The notes: generated from the letters alone by a model not told the origin. A stretch of DNA of 64,000 bases from Cohnella rhizosphaerae (GCF_029525575.1 NZ_JAPDIA010000009.1:186001-250000), one strand, 5' to 3'; counted from the stretch's first letter, positions 19,568-30,855 are shown. A program made the numbers and translations.

Positions 19568-19740
19568 CGTTTCCTCTTGTTTTTTTACCTATAAAGCAGG
19601 TCCTTTAATGAACATCGGCCTGGATTCGGCCGGATTAGTCCAGATATGAGCATCGACGGGCATCGCCGAAGGCGTCTAGAATCGGGGGGTAACCGCCGGG
19701 CCCACAGAGATCGGGCGAACCAAAAGGAGGTGAGCAGCAC
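19568..19740 (+). promoter_or_regulatory. conserved leader element, copy 1 (candidate structured RNA)
   Basis: This non-coding stretch matches 25758-25937 almost base for base from TTTCCTCTTG onward. The longest shared runs are in the centre (ATGAGCATCGACGGGCATCG) and near the end (CACAGAGATCGGGCGAACCA). It finishes in AAAAGGAGGTGAG, a strong ribosome binding site. Here, however, that site leads only to a six-codon mini-ORF (GTG at 19732 to TAA) instead of the gene, which starts 106 bases further on. The G6 run at 19684-19689 may be over-called. Confidence 0.7.
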
Positions 19741-19845
19741 AGGTCCTTAAAGTCGCCGCTCGTTCCGATGGTAACTGAAGAGGCGGCTGCGCCAAGCACG
19801 GATAGGAGAATAGAGAGAGCCTCTGATGTTGGAATTGGAGGTTAT

Positions 19846-22800
19846 ATGATGATCGCATTACGACGCGAGGTATGTTGGCTGTTGATTCTGGCGCTGCTGT
19901 GCGCCTGGCTGCCGGCTGTGTCCCGGGCAGAGGTGAGCGCGATCCAAGTCGAAGGGGAATCGGTGAACGGCGCGAACTTCACGCCGAGCATCCAATTGGG
20001 GACGGCGTACAGCGGAGGCAAGTATTTGGCCCTGTTTACGGATACGCAGGCGCCTTCCGAAGGTTACCTGATGCCTTATCAATTTCAAGCTCCGGCAGCG
20101 GGGCTCTATCAGCTTGACGTCGCAACGACGCCCCCCCGAAGCGAACTGGACGTCGCCGTACGATATCCAGATCAACGACGGGGCGTTCGAACGTGTCCAG
20201 GGGGGCCGTGGAATACGGCCAGTTGAACAGTACGGTTCACAAGTATCACCTGAATCGGGTGCTGCTGCAGGAAGGGACGAATACGATCGTTTTTCGCGTG
20301 AAGGACCGGCGCACGGTTCCGGATCAGAAGTACACGTTTTATATGGATTCGTTCACGCTGACCCCCCTCGCCGATCACGTATCCCTTGACCATAGAAGGG
20401 GAGGCGGCAACGACCAATTTTGCGCCGGGCATCCAGAATGGCAGCGCGTACAGCGGCGGGAAGATGCTCTGGCTGTTTACGGACACGCAGGCGCCCGAAG
20501 GAGGTTATACGGCCGCATATAACGTCTTGATCGACCAAGCGGGCACGTATCAGCTCGACTTGACCTCGACGCCGCCGAACGAATCGTGGGCGTCGCATTT
20601 TGATATAAAGATCAACGAAGGCGCTTTCAACCGGGTGACGAATGCGGTGGAGTACGGCCAGATCAACAGTACGGTCCGCCAATTTCATCTGGATGGGGTG
20701 GACCTGAAGGCCGGCTTGAACACGATCGTCTTCCGCGTCACGGACAGGCGCGCGCAGCCGGATCAGAAGTACACGATGTTTATCGATTCGTTCTCGTTGT
20801 CGCCGGCCCCTCTCGAGCTCAAAACGCTGACGACCGAAGCTCCGCTTAACGTTTTTCAGGACGGGAATCCGGTTAAGCTGGGCGTTCAACTGACGGCAAT
20901 GGCGCAGCAGGGGACTGAGGTGGCCGTCGATATCACGGATTATTGGTCGAGCGGGACCGAGCATCATACCGTCACGTTCCCGGCGGGCAGCAAGAGCGCG
21001 GATCTAACGCTGACCGGGCTCGCGAAAGGGCACTACCGGTATACGGCCCAATTGACGGGCTCGGAGCAGACGGTGTCCGGCATGTTCGCCGTCGTCAGCG
21101 CCTTGTCGGATCGGCCGGCCCTAGGCGACACGCCGTTCGGGTTGGATACCGCCGCCGCTTGGCTGGTGCCGAAGAGCAAGATGGAAGATTTCGCGTCGGC
21201 CATGAAGCTGTCCGGCATATCCTGGGCGCGCGATCGGATGAACTGGGGAGATACGGTGAATCCGGGGCCGGGCGCGTTCAACTTTGCCGCCGACTCATCG
21301 GACGAGTCTACTCAGGCGCTTTCCGACAATGGCATCAACGTGTTGATGGCCTACCACAGCGCCCCGTCGTGGACGACAGCGAACGGCTCGAAGCTGCCTT
21401 ACAATCTGTTCGCAGCCTACGATTTTGCGCGCAGCGCGGCCGACTACTACGGGAACCGCGTGGATACATGGGAGATGTGGAACGAGCCGGAAAATCCGTT
21501 TACGAATACGGATGAAACCGCGGACGAATACGCAGCCTTTCTGAAGGCCGCCGCCATCGGATACCGCGATTCCGCAGCCAACCCGACCCTATCCGTGAGC
21601 GGATTTGCGCTCCTTCCCGGCAATTATGAGAACTTGCTCGCGCAAAACGACATTTTCCCCTATATCGACATCTACAATTTCCACCGTCATCAGCGGAATA
21701 AGCCGGGCGTCTTTCCGGTCCCGTTCCCGGACGGCGTGGCGGCGCACCAAGCGTTCCTCGACCAGAACGGCGGCGGAGACAAGCCGATGTGGGTGTCGGA
21801 GGCCGGACTTGCGATCGCTTCCCAGGCGCCGAACGACATCACGTACGAGGAGCAGAAAGCGCAGGCCCGTTATTTGGTCACCTCGACCGTAACCTCGCTG
21901 TCGCAGGGATCGGATAAGCAATTTTATTTTGTCGCGCCGCCTTACCAAGAGAATTCTTATTACTGGGGGCTGTTCGGCCGTTCGTTCACGCCATACGCGG
22001 CGTATGCGGCCGAAGCCGCCATGACCGAGGCGCTCGGCAAAGGGCAGTACGCCGGCGCGCTGCAAGGGCTGCCGAACGGCGTAACAGGCTATGCGTTCCA
22101 TGACGGAGCCGATTCCGTGCTCGTCCTGTGGGGGACTTCGTCTACCGCTGTGACGCTGTCGCTTGAGCAGCCGCAAGCCGTATTGACGGATTTCATGGGC
22201 AGAAAGCAGACGCTGACACCCGCAGGCGACGGGTCGTACAGCATTCCCGTCGGCAATGATCCCGTTTATGTAAGGATTGCAGGGAATGTCTCCGTACCGC
22301 TCTCGGGCGGATCGGTATCGGGCACGGACAGCGTACCGCCCGCCACGCCGTTGACTGCGGCGGAGCGCGTCGTGCTGGTGCAGCGGTATCCGCAGGAAGT
22401 AAGCGCCGACAGCAAAAAATACGGGTATACGCTCGCCGCCGATCAGCCCACGACAGTCAAAGTGGAAGCCTACAATTTCAACGACGTTCCGATGACCGGA
22501 ACGATAGAAGGCGTGGCCGGCGGCGGCTGGACGTTAAGCGAGACTTCCAAATCGGTGACGATTCAGCCGTTCGAGAAGGCAGAGGTGGAATTCCAAGTAT
22601 CCGCCGGTCCTAACGTCGTCCCCAATCTTTCGTCGCCGATTTCGTTTCAAGGGACGTTCGGCGGACAAATGACGACAAAGGCCGTCAGCGATGTGCGTAC
22701 GGTGCAAGACGTTCCGATCAGCCAGCTGGTTGCGGGAAGCGCCGATCCCGCGAGCTGGCGCCTCGATTTGCCGGATGCGATCGCGTCCGTAGGGACGGGA

Positions 22801-23206
22801 GCGATAACGACGGGTACGGACACGGGTTCGGTGCAATTCGATTACGCGTTTACGAACGGGGACCGCTGGGCTTATCCTTACCTGATTCTGCCCGCGGGGG
22901 ACGGATTATACCGGCTACGAGGGACTGGCGTTCGATATCTATGCCGATCAAGCGTTGGCCGGAACGACGTTAAGGCTCTTCCTCAAGGAGAGCACCGGCT
23001 CCCGCTACTACACGGCGGACGGCTATTCGATCAAGCAGGGCTGGAACCAGATTCGCATTCCGTTTGAGGAATTCACCTCTTTCGGCGGCGACGATCCGAA
23101 CGGACAGCTCGATTTGAACGGTCTGCTCAGCCTGCAGCTCGGGGTCAACACGACGGTGAACGACTTGCCGCCGTTTACGGTCAAAAACCTCGGCGTCTAC
23201 GATTGA
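19846..23206 (+). CDS. secreted clan GH-A glycoside hydrolase with tandem binding modules (four frame breaks)
   Basis: Repaired length is about 1118 residues. A signal peptide (MMIALRREVCWLLILALL... ending SRA) leads into two homologous binding modules of about 140 residues, each with TAYSGGK, LFTDTQAP, EYGQ(L/I)NSTV and NTIVFRV.DRR. A beta-sandwich is followed by a TIM barrel with MWNEPENPF (acid/base Glu) and MWVSEAGLAI (probable nucleophile Glu). This resembles GH39/GH5-like enzymes, but I cannot fix the family. The C-terminus has another binding-type domain (IKQGWNQIRIPFEEF). Breaks fall at C7 (about 20130), G6 (about 20201), C6 (about 20362) and G5 (about 22898). ATG at 19846 follows TTGGAGG. 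It is preceded by leader copy 1 and followed by the AraC-type regulator. Confidence 0.8.
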
Positions 23207-23296
23207 GTACACGGCCTCTCGGCCCGCACACGCTTACCGTGACGGCGAGCGACATGTTGTTATCCAAAACGTGACAGATCAGCCGTTGTCCAAGCG

Positions 23297-23329
23297 AATC
23301 CCCCGGGGACGTTGTTCCCGGGGGGATTT
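23297..23329 (+). terminator. intrinsic terminator after the GH-A gene
   Basis: AATCCCCCGGGGAC pairs with GTTCCCGGGGGGATT around a three-base loop, followed by a short T run. Confidence 0.75.
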
Positions 23330-23424
23330 ACTGGAGAGATCGGACCCCTATGAGACGAAACAGGGTTTTGGCCCGAACGTCGCGAAATAACAGCGTAGAC
23401 AAAGTGCCGAAGGAAGGTTAAGGA

Positions 23425-25703
23425 ATGGAGCGTCTGATCAAAATTCCCCGCTTCGTTAGAAGTCTCATTCTGTACAGTTGCTTAATCGGAGCGCTCCCGG
23501 TTCTCATCTTGGGTTATGTGTCCAATACGCTCTATTCGAATAAGCTTCAAGAGAAAGTGAACCGCGTGTCGGAGCAGTCGTTGACGCAATTTCAATTGCG
23601 CATCGAACAAATACTTACCATGGTGGACTACTCGATGACCCAGTTCATGAACTCCCACGGGCTTGTGGCGGCTTGCCGCCAAAGAGCTGGTGGGGAGCAA
23701 CTTTGACTTTTTCGCCGATTTGACAAGCTTGTTGTCGGGCATACAGTCATTCGAGATGGGCGTCAGCGATGTGGTATTGGTGAATCTGGATAAAGCGTGG
23801 CTGATCGACAATCAGTCGATGATTCGGTTAAGCGAGGCTCAGAATACGCAGCGCTTTCAAGATTATGCGTCGCGCAGCGAAAGCTCGTTCTGGGTGTCGG
23901 AAGGGAGCGTCGGCGGAGAAGGCATCGGGAAGCTCAGACCTTCAATGGTTCGACTCGTCAAAAAATTTCCGATCTATAGCCGGAAGCCTTCGATTATCGT
24001 GGAAGCGCAAATTCCCGACTATCAGATGCAAAAATGGCTTTCGCTCGCAGGCGGCGACGGCGGGATCTTGATGATCGCCGATCGGCAGGGGAGCATCCTG
24101 ACGGCTTCCGGGCCGGTTGCCGGGCTGGAGGGGACACTTCCGGCCAACTGGCTATCGGAGATGCGGGGCGCGTCCAATGCCGGGCTCTTTCACGCGGAGC
24201 TTGGCGGTCGGCAAGTGGTATGCATTTATCGCGAATCCGCATACAACGGGTGGAGGTACGTCTCGGTTTCCTACGTCCAAACGATGACGCAGGACGTTCG
24301 AACGATCGGATGGACGACGTTCGCGCTCTGTTTGGGGATTCTGCTCGTTACCGGGGCGCTTGCCATCGCGCTGTCGCGAAATATGTATTCGCCGATCCGA
24401 AGGCTGTACAACCTTTCAACCGGGGGAGGCCGCGACCTGAGGGATCATTCGGATGAGCTTTTAACTGTCGGGAATCGGCTGACTGCTTTAATGCAGACGG
24501 AATCGGACCTGAGGGACAGAACCGCGCGACAGCAATCCCAGCTCCGCGACTACACGGTGTTCAGACTCCTGACCGGTCATATGAAAAGGTCCGATTGGGA
24601 AGAGCTCGCCAAGTATATCACGCCGCCTGAAGCGGCTACCTTCTTCATCGTTTCGGTACAAATCGATTCCCTGCTGAGGACGAAATACGAACCGAACGAT
24701 TTCGACCTGCTTATGTTCGCGGTGCAGAATATCGTAGGCGAACTTCTGGCGGAGGATCAGGCCTTCCCGCCCATTTGCATGGAGCGCGCGGTCACTGCGG
24801 TGCTCAAGCTGGAGACAGGGTCCCTGACGTTTAAGGAAAGGGCTTCCGGCATCGTGGAGCGTATACAACGCGCCGTACTTCAGTTCCTGCAGCTTAGCGT
24901 AAGCGTGGGCATCAGCTCCGAGTATGGCGGCTTGTCCGACATGGCCGCGGCCTATCGGGAAAGCACCTTTGCCTTGCAGGATCCGATCAACTTCGGAGAG
25001 GGAAGAGTCTTGTTCTTCCAGGATGTCATGCCGGCTCGAGCCGAGGTTCGGCCTTATCCGGACAACCTGGAGCTGGAGTTGATCGAATCGATTGAGAATC
25101 GGGATCCCGCAAGCGCCGATTCTACCTTGCATGAGCTGGTAAGCGACATCTATAAAGCGAATTCGGTCCGAGAGATTCAGTTTGCTTTGGTCAGGCTCCT
25201 CATCGATATCATGAAACTGGCGCCGCATCAGTGGGGCATGCTGCAGGGACACGATACGAAAACGACCTTTGAACGATTATTCGAGCTGGACGGACAGGAG
25301 GAGGTCGAAGTCTGGTTCCGGAGCAGCATCATCGGACCGATCCTGAAGGACATGTCCGAACGATCCGAACAGCAGGTAACCAAAATATCCAATGCGATGC
25401 TGCAGATGATCCATGAGGGATTCGATACAGAGTTGACGCTCGAAGTGTGCTCCAAGAAGTTAAACTACCATGCCGACTACTTGCGACGGGTATTCAAGAA
25501 AGGAACGGGCATCAACTACAGCGATTATTTGGCGCAGTACCGACTCTCCATGGCGAAGGATTGGCTAATGAATACCGATATGAAAATTGCCGAGATTGCC
25601 GAGAAGCTCAAGTATCACAGCCCTCAGAATTTCATTCGCTATTTCAAAAAAGATGGAGGGAATAACGCCAGGCCAATATCGGGACAATCGTCCCGTCGGA
25701 TAA
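23425..25703 (+). CDS. membrane-anchored AraC-type transcription regulator (two frame breaks)
   Basis: A one-component sensor common in Paenibacillus. It has TM1 at about residues 13-33, an extracellular Cache-like region of about 250 residues, TM2 (TIGWTTFALCLGILLVTGAL), a long cytoplasmic linker, and a C-terminal AraC HTH pair (LTLEVCSKKLNYHADYLRRVFKKGTG and MKIAEIAEKLKYHSPQNFIRYFKK). Repaired length is 758 residues. The first break, near 23678, is not in a long homopolymer; dropping one G restores GLVALAAKELVGS. The second is an A6 run near 25650; repair gives the normal ending MEGITPGQYRDNRPVG. It lies between two sugar transcripts that share a leader and is the obvious candidate regulator for them. 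Confidence 0.8.
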
Positions 25704-25711
25704 CGCGAAGA

Positions 25712-25743
25712 CCGTCGAATCCTTGCCGATTCGGCTTTTTTTT
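25712..25743 (+). terminator. intrinsic terminator after the AraC-type regulator
   Basis: TCGAATC pairs with GATTCGG around CCTTGC, followed by eight Ts. Confidence 0.75.
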
Positions 25744-25757
25744 ATGTATCCCTCGAT

Positions 25758-25937
25758 ACGTTTCCTCTTGGTTTCTTTCTGTGCAGGAAGGTCCGCAAAT
25801 GAACATCGGCCTGGCTTCGGCGGGTTTAGTCCAGTTATGAGCATCGACGGGCATCGCCGGAGGCATCTAGAATCGGTTTGTAACCGCCGGAACCACAGAG
25901 ATCGGGCGAACCAAAAGCGAACCCAAAGGGAGGTGAG
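25758..25937 (+). promoter_or_regulatory. conserved leader element, copy 2 (candidate structured RNA)
   Basis: Second copy of the element at 19568-19740. Here the terminal AGGGAGGTGAG ribosome binding site directly serves the permease gene, with TTG eight bases later. Hairpin GGTT (25875-25878) with AACC (25891-25894) corresponds to GGG with CCC in copy 1 (19684-19686 with 19701-19703), so a U-A pair in one is a G-C pair in the other. A CUGG...CCAG stem is kept in both. This copy carries an extra 9-base GCGAACCCA-like insert before the ribosome binding site. Confidence 0.7.
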
Positions 25938-25941
25938 TCAC

Positions 25942-26850
25942 TTGTTAACCGTTTGGAACAGGCAATTGCGCAAGCAAGGATGGTTGTATTTGCTCGTCAC
26001 GCCGGGCATTCTCTATTTTGTCATTTTCAAATACTTGCCCATGACGGGCCTGGTGATTGCCTTTCAGAATTATCAGCCGTTTCTGGGCATCGCTCACAGC
26101 AAATGGGTGGGCTTGAAGCATTTTGACCGTTTCATCCATGAGCCGGCCTTCTGGATGCTGATGAGGAACACTTTAGTCCTTTCGCTCTACAACATTGTGT
26201 TCTTCTTCCCGCTGCCTATTCTCATCGCCTTGATGTTAAATGAACTCCGCATTCAATGGATGAAGCGGGTCATTCAAACGGTCATCTATATTCCGCACTT
26301 TATGTCATGGGTCGTCGTCGTGGGACTGGCGTATATGTTCTTCACGACGCAGGATGGCATCGTTAACAATTGGTTGTCCATGGGCGGGGCAGATCCGATT
26401 CCTTTCCTGGGCAGCGACGGCTGGTTCCGACCGATGATCACGTTGGAAGTCATTTGGAAAGAGACGGGCTGGGGAACGATTATTTTCCTGGCGGCGATCA
26501 GCGGCGTCGATCCGGGTCTCTACGAATCGGCCAAGCTGGACGGGGCGAATCGCTTCAGACAGATGTGGCACATCACCCTTCCGGCCATACGAAGCACGAT
26601 CATTATCCTGGCGATTCTAAGACTGGGCAGCTTCATGGAGAATGGGTTCGAGCAGATTTTTCTCATGCTGAACAGTCTGAACCGGGATGTCGGAGAAGTG
26701 TTCGACACCTATGTCTACACCTCTGGCGTCCTGCAAGGCAATTTCAGCTATAGCGCGGCGATTGGACTGTTTAAATCCGTCATCAGCCTGGTATTGGTCG
26801 TTGCCGCGAACTACGGAGCCCGTAAATGGGGAGAGGAAGGAATCTACTAA
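25942..26850 (+). CDS. lplB: sugar ABC transporter permease, LplB type
   Basis: Intact 302-residue inner-membrane subunit of a CUT1-type sugar importer, with about six membrane helices beginning GWLYLLVTPGILYFVIFKYLP. The EAA loop that contacts the ATPase is YESAKLDGANRFRQMWHITLP. I choose TTG at 25942 because GGGAGG ends eight bases upstream and the sequence then starts LTVWNRQLRKQGW like its relatives. It is the first gene of the operon behind leader copy 2. As usual for this subfamily, no ATPase gene is nearby; a shared MsmX-type ATPase elsewhere is expected. Confidence 0.9.
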   Translation: MLTVWNRQLRKQGWLYLLVTPGILYFVIFKYLPMTGLVIAFQNYQPFLGIAHSKWVGLKHFDRFIHEPAFWMLMRNTLVLSLYNIVFFFPLPILIALMLNELRIQWMKRVIQTVIYIPHFMSWVVVVGLAYMFFTTQDGIVNNWLSMGGADPIPFLGSDGWFRPMITLEVIWKETGWGTIIFLAAISGVDPGLYESAKLDGANRFRQMWHITLPAIRSTIIILAILRLGSFMENGFEQIFLMLNSLNRDVGEVFDTYVYTSGVLQGNFSYSAAIGLFKSVISLVLVVAANYGARKWGEEGIY

Positions 26851-27730
26851 TGCCTCAACGTTCGTCGTGGATGGGTCGAATACTGGATGGAACGAACTTG
26901 ATGCTCCTGCTCTTGATCTCCTTGATTACCCTCGTCCCCTTCATCTATGTATTGGCCGGCTCTCTGGCTCCGAATGAACAGATCGCGTCCAATGAATTTT
27001 TTCTGATCCCGAAGCGGCTTACGCTGGATGCGTATCGCTACATGTTCTCTACGTCGACGATTCTGCGCAGTCTGTGGGTCACGGTAGGGGTCACTGTAGC
27101 GGGAACCCTCTTCAACCTTCTGATGACCTCCCTTATGGCTTACCCGCTGGCCAGAAAAGATTTTGCGGCGCGGAAGCCGATTATGATCATGGTCATCTTT
27201 ACGATGCTGTTCAGCGGCGGGCTCATCCCGACTTTTATCGTCGTGAGATCCCTCGGCCTGCTCGATACCTATGCAGCCTTAGTCATTCCGGGGGGCCATC
27301 AGCGCGTTTAATCTGATCATCTTGAAAAATTTCTTCCAGCAGCTTCCGGACGGCATTGAGGAAGCCGCCAAGATCGACGGCTGCCACGACGCCGCGATCC
27401 TGTGGAGAATCGTCCTCCCGCTTTCGACGCCGGCGCTCGCCACTTTCGCGCTCTTCTACGCAGTGGGCAATTGGAACAATTACTTTAGCGCGATCCTTTA
27501 TATCAATGATTATGCGAAATATCCGATCCAGGTGCTGCTCCGCCAGATTGTCATTCTGGCTTCGGGCGGGATCGGAGACTCGTCCCAATTCTCGGGGGGA
27601 GTTTGTCGTGCCGTCCGCTTCTGTCAAAATGGCCGTGATCGTGATCGGTACCCTTCCGATTCTGCTCGTTTATCCGTTTTTGCAAAAGCATTTTACAAAA
27701 GGGATCTTGCTTGGTTCCGTGAAAGGTTAA
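26850..27730 (+). CDS. ytcP: sugar ABC transporter permease, YtcP type (two frame breaks)
   Basis: Partner permease of the LplB-type protein, repaired to 292 residues. Helices start at LMLLLLISLITLVPFIYVLAGSLAP, and the EAA loop is EEAAKIDGCHDAAILWRIVLPLS. The ending HFTKGILLGSVKG is typical for the family. Frame breaks are G6 runs near 27291 (repaired to VIPGAISAFNLIILKNFF) and near 27597 (repaired to FSGEFVVPSASVKMA). The ATG overlaps the LplB stop by one base, so the two are translationally coupled. Confidence 0.88.
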
Positions 27731-27787
27731 TATCCGTAAGGGTATTTACTGATAAATTAAAAGTGGACAAAGAGAGGGGCAACAGAA

Positions 27788-29281
27788 ATGAGCAGACGGA
27801 AAATGACTCGCGTGCTGGCGGTTGTCAGTACGTTGGCGTTGGCGGGGAGTCTATTGGCGGCATGTGCCGGTACGAAGGAGGGGGGAAAGGAAGCAAGCGG
27901 GATTCCGACGATTTCCATTCTGGTTCCGCAGTTCACGACCGAGCCGATCAAGCCGGACAATGCGGTTGTGAAGAAAATAGAGGCGTATACCAAGTCCAAA
28001 CTGGAGCTAACCTGGGTCCCAAGCGTAGCCTATGACGATAAGCTGAGTATTACGATTTCTTCAGGCTCGATGCCAAAGGTTCTGACTGTCATCAATAATA
28101 AAGCATCCTACATTGTTAACGGAGCAAGAAGCGGTCAATTCTGGGAAGTAGGGCCGTATCTCAAAGATTATCCGAACCTGAGCAAGCTCAACAAGGACGT
28201 GCTTAATAACATATCCATCGACGGCAAAGTGTACGGGCTGTATCGCTATCGTCCGCTAACGCGCGACGGTTTCGTTATCCGCAAGGATTGGTTGAACAAC
28301 CTGGGCTTGCAGCCGCCGAAGAGCGTCGACGATATCTACAACGTTCTGAAGGCGTTTACGACGCAAGATCCGGACCAGAACGGGAAAAACGACACGTTTG
28401 GTCTAAGTTTGGAGGCAGGCTTGGGCGCCTTCAACGACATACTCGTCTACAACGGGGGGCTTCAACGAGTGGGGGATCGTGGACGATAAAGTCACGCCGG
28501 CCTTCATGACGAAAGAATATGTCGAAACGCTTAATTGGTTTAAAAAAGCTTTACGACGAGAAGCTGATGAACAGCGACTTCGCCATTACCAAAGACGGCA
28601 GCCCGAACATTAATCAGGGCAAGGCGGGGGGTCAAGTTCGGCGCCGTTGACGATGTCTGGGCGAAATACAAGGACCTCGCCAGCGCCAACCCGAAAGCGG
28701 AGCTTGATGTCGTATCCCGCATTCAAGGTCCGGCAGGAGAGAAGACGCCCGGCGCGCCCGGTTATGGCGGTGTCATGATGTTCCCTAAATCGAGCGTGAA
28801 GACCGAGGCGGAGCTGAAGGAGATTCTGGGTTTCTTCGACAAGCTGAGCGACCAAACGATCCGCGATCTTCTGGTATACGGGATCGAAGGGGTTCACCAT
28901 ACGAAGGAAAACAATGTTCGTAAAATCACCAATCAGGATCTCTATAATGCCGAAGTTAACCCGTTGAATCAGCTGATGGTCTTCTTGAGCGTATTCGATC
29001 CGATGGATGGAGATACGCCGGTCGTTGCCAAGGCCAAGAAGATGATCAGCGATAACGCTCCGCTCGCAGTCGTAAGCGCCGTGAATCCGTTTACCTCCGA
29101 TACGCAAACGGAGAAGGGCGAGCAGTTGACTAAAATGATTAACGATGCGAGAACCAAATACATCATGGGCGAGATCGACGAAGCCGGTTGGAACAAAGCC
29201 GTCGAAGAATGGACGAAAGGCGGCGGCAACAAAGTCATCGAAGAATACAATGCGCAATACGCACTTGTGAAAAACGAATAG
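27788..29281 (+). CDS. extracellular sugar-binding lipoprotein, LipO/LplA type (three frame breaks)
   Basis: Substrate receptor for the two permeases. The lipoprotein signal peptide ends LAGSLLAAC, with Cys at the lipobox, followed by a flexible Gly/Lys linker. The mature domain has TISILVPQFTTEPI, IDGKVYGLYRYRPLTRDGFVIRKDWLNNLGL and a calcium-loop-like DPDQNGKNDTFG. Repaired length is 496 residues. Breaks occur at G6 (about 28456, repaired to YNGGFNEWGIVDD), A6 (about 28545, repaired to FKKLYDEKLMNSDF) and G6 (about 28627, repaired to GKAGVKFGAVDDVW). Three lesions in one gene with a perfectly conserved remainder argue for sequence error, not decay. Confidence 0.88.
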
Positions 29282-29287
29282 GACAAC

Positions 29288-29325
29288 GGGAGGAGGCTTG
29301 TTCGTCGGGCCTCCTCCTTTACTTT
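29288..29325 (+). terminator. hairpin between binding lipoprotein and propeller hydrolase
   Basis: GGGAGGAGGC pairs with GCCTCCTCC, then TTTACTTT. It may partly terminate or stabilise the upstream mRNA, since the next gene starts only 40 bases further on. Confidence 0.6.
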
Positions 29326-29356
29326 GAAGCGCTTGAATGCAAAAGGAGGACGTAAC

Positions 29357-30275
29357 ATGGCGATGACCTTTCGAAGCCGGCTTCTGCCTATGCCGAAGGA
29401 CGGCGGATTTCGCATGGACGGTTATTACATATGGTGCGGCAGCGTTGTGAAGGCGGAAGACGGCCGCTACCACATGTTCGCTTCAAGGTGGCCGGTCGAG
29501 ACCGGTTTTCCCGACGGGTACCGCACGCATTCGGAGATCGTAAGGGCGATCGCCGAAAAGCCGGAGGGCCCCTATACCTTCGTCGAAGTGGTCTTGCGCG
29601 GAAGAGGGGGGCGGGCATTGGGACGCGCAGATGGTTCATAACCCGGCGATCGTGCGGCATGGGGATCAATATATTCTGTATTACCTGGGGGCGAGGAGCC
29701 CGGCGCCGGAGACGAGAGCGATCGGCTACGCCTATTCAAAGTCTATCGAAGGCCCTTGGGTTCGGACAAGCGACGCGCTTCCGCTTATGCCGGATTCCAA
29801 TAATCCGGCTCCCTGGATCGGTTCGGACGGCCGCGTGCTTCTGGCCTTCCGGCATGGGCCGCACATGAGGATCGGAATGGCCGAGGCGGAAGCCTTCAAT
29901 GGGGCGTATCGGGTGGTCCAAGAGGATCTTGTACCCGGTAAAAAGCTGGAGGATCCATTTTTATTCAGTCGCGGCGGGCGGTTCGAGATGATTCTCGAAG
30001 ATAACGGAGGCAGCGTTTCCGGCTATGAACGGTATGGCGTTCATCTCGTGTCGGACGACGGTTTAACCGGTTGGCGTCCCCATGAATCGGTAATCGCTTA
30101 TGACCATAGCCTGGTTCGGGAGGATGGGGTCATTACGTTAGCGGATCGCAGAGAGCGTCCCCAACTGCTCTTCGACGAGTACGGTCGGGCGACGCATCTT
30201 TTTTACGGGCGTCAAGGTTGGAGAAGAGACCTGGAACGCGGTTCAACCTTTATTGGTGGACTAACTGCAGTTTAA
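29357..30275 (+). CDS. five-bladed beta-propeller glycoside hydrolase, GH43/GH117-like (one frame break)
   Basis: Repaired length is 305 residues, with no signal peptide, so probably cytoplasmic. Propeller-type repeats include YYIWCGSVVKAEDGRYHMFASRWP, MVHNPAIVRHGDQYILYYLGAR, GYAYSKSIEGPWVRTSDALPL and EDPFLFSRGGRFEMILEDN. The acidic residues in DGYY, NPAIV and LEDPF are candidate catalytic positions. The break is a G6 run near 29607, repaired to GRGGGHWDAQMVHN. The ATG has AAAGGAGG seven bases upstream. It is the last gene of the ABC operon and likely trims the imported sugar. The exact family is uncertain. Confidence 0.7.
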
Positions 30276-30437
30276 GCCGGAGGAATCCCGGCGCCACCAA
30301 CCAAAAGCAAACGAAGCCCCCGGGAAGGGTCCGCCCCGTGATCGGCTGGTCGAAAATACCGTCATGCGGCGTGTGAGCATCGATCGGTCGAGCCGGGTGG
30401 GCCGTTTCCGCCTCCAGCATTCGTTCGTCCCCTCGCA

Positions 30438-30818
30438 TTACGGCAGCTGCTCGAAGTTATTTTGCTGCGCTTCGATTAACGCCAGCTTGTAATTGATTTT
30501 TTCCAGCTCGCTCATGAGCAGCGCTATCTGGTCCTGCACTTTGCTTTTTTTGGCGTTTCAGCAGTTTTTTTTCGCGGCTCAAGGGTGCTGCTTCCCCGCT
30601 TGTAAAGCGCCACGTATTCTTTGATCTCCGCCAAAGGCAAGCCCGTCGAACGCAGGGCTTGTACCGTTTTCACCATATCGACGTACTGCTCGTTAAACAG
30701 GCGCGCCCCGTTCGGCCCCCCGGCCGACGATCGGCAGGACGCCTTCTTTCTCGTAGAAGCGAAGCGTATACGGAGAGATGCCCGTTTTTTGCGATATTTC
30801 TTTAACGGTATAAGCCAT
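30438..30818 (-). CDS. MerR-family regulator (three frame breaks)
   Basis: Repaired on the minus strand, this gives a 125-residue MerR protein. It begins MAYTVKEISQKTGISPYTLRFYEKEGVLP (winged HTH), continues GARLFNEQYVDMVKTVQALRSTGLPLAEIKEYVALYKRG, and ends in a coiled coil (IALLMSELEKINYKLALIEAQQ). Over-long runs are C6 (about 30716), T8 (about 30577) and T7 (about 30555) on the plus strand. There is no C-terminal cysteine-rich effector site, so the type is organic-ligand or stress (MerR/YraB-like), not metal. It is divergent from the SDR/esterase pair, which it probably controls. Confidence 0.8.
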
Positions 30819-30836
30819 AAGTTCGCACCCGCTTCC

Positions 30837-30855
30837 GGTTAGAGTGGCTCTAACC
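30837..30855. promoter_or_regulatory. perfect palindrome, likely MerR operator
   Basis: GGTTAGAG-TGG-CTCTAACC, 19 bp, lies 19 bases upstream of the merR start. MerR proteins typically bind such dyads between the -35 and -10 hexamers of their own promoters. Confidence 0.7.

Noticed and set aside
30250..30438. 62-codon minus-strand frame between the propeller hydrolase and MerR
   Set aside because: No ribosome binding site or recognisable sequence; it overlaps the end of the hydrolase gene.
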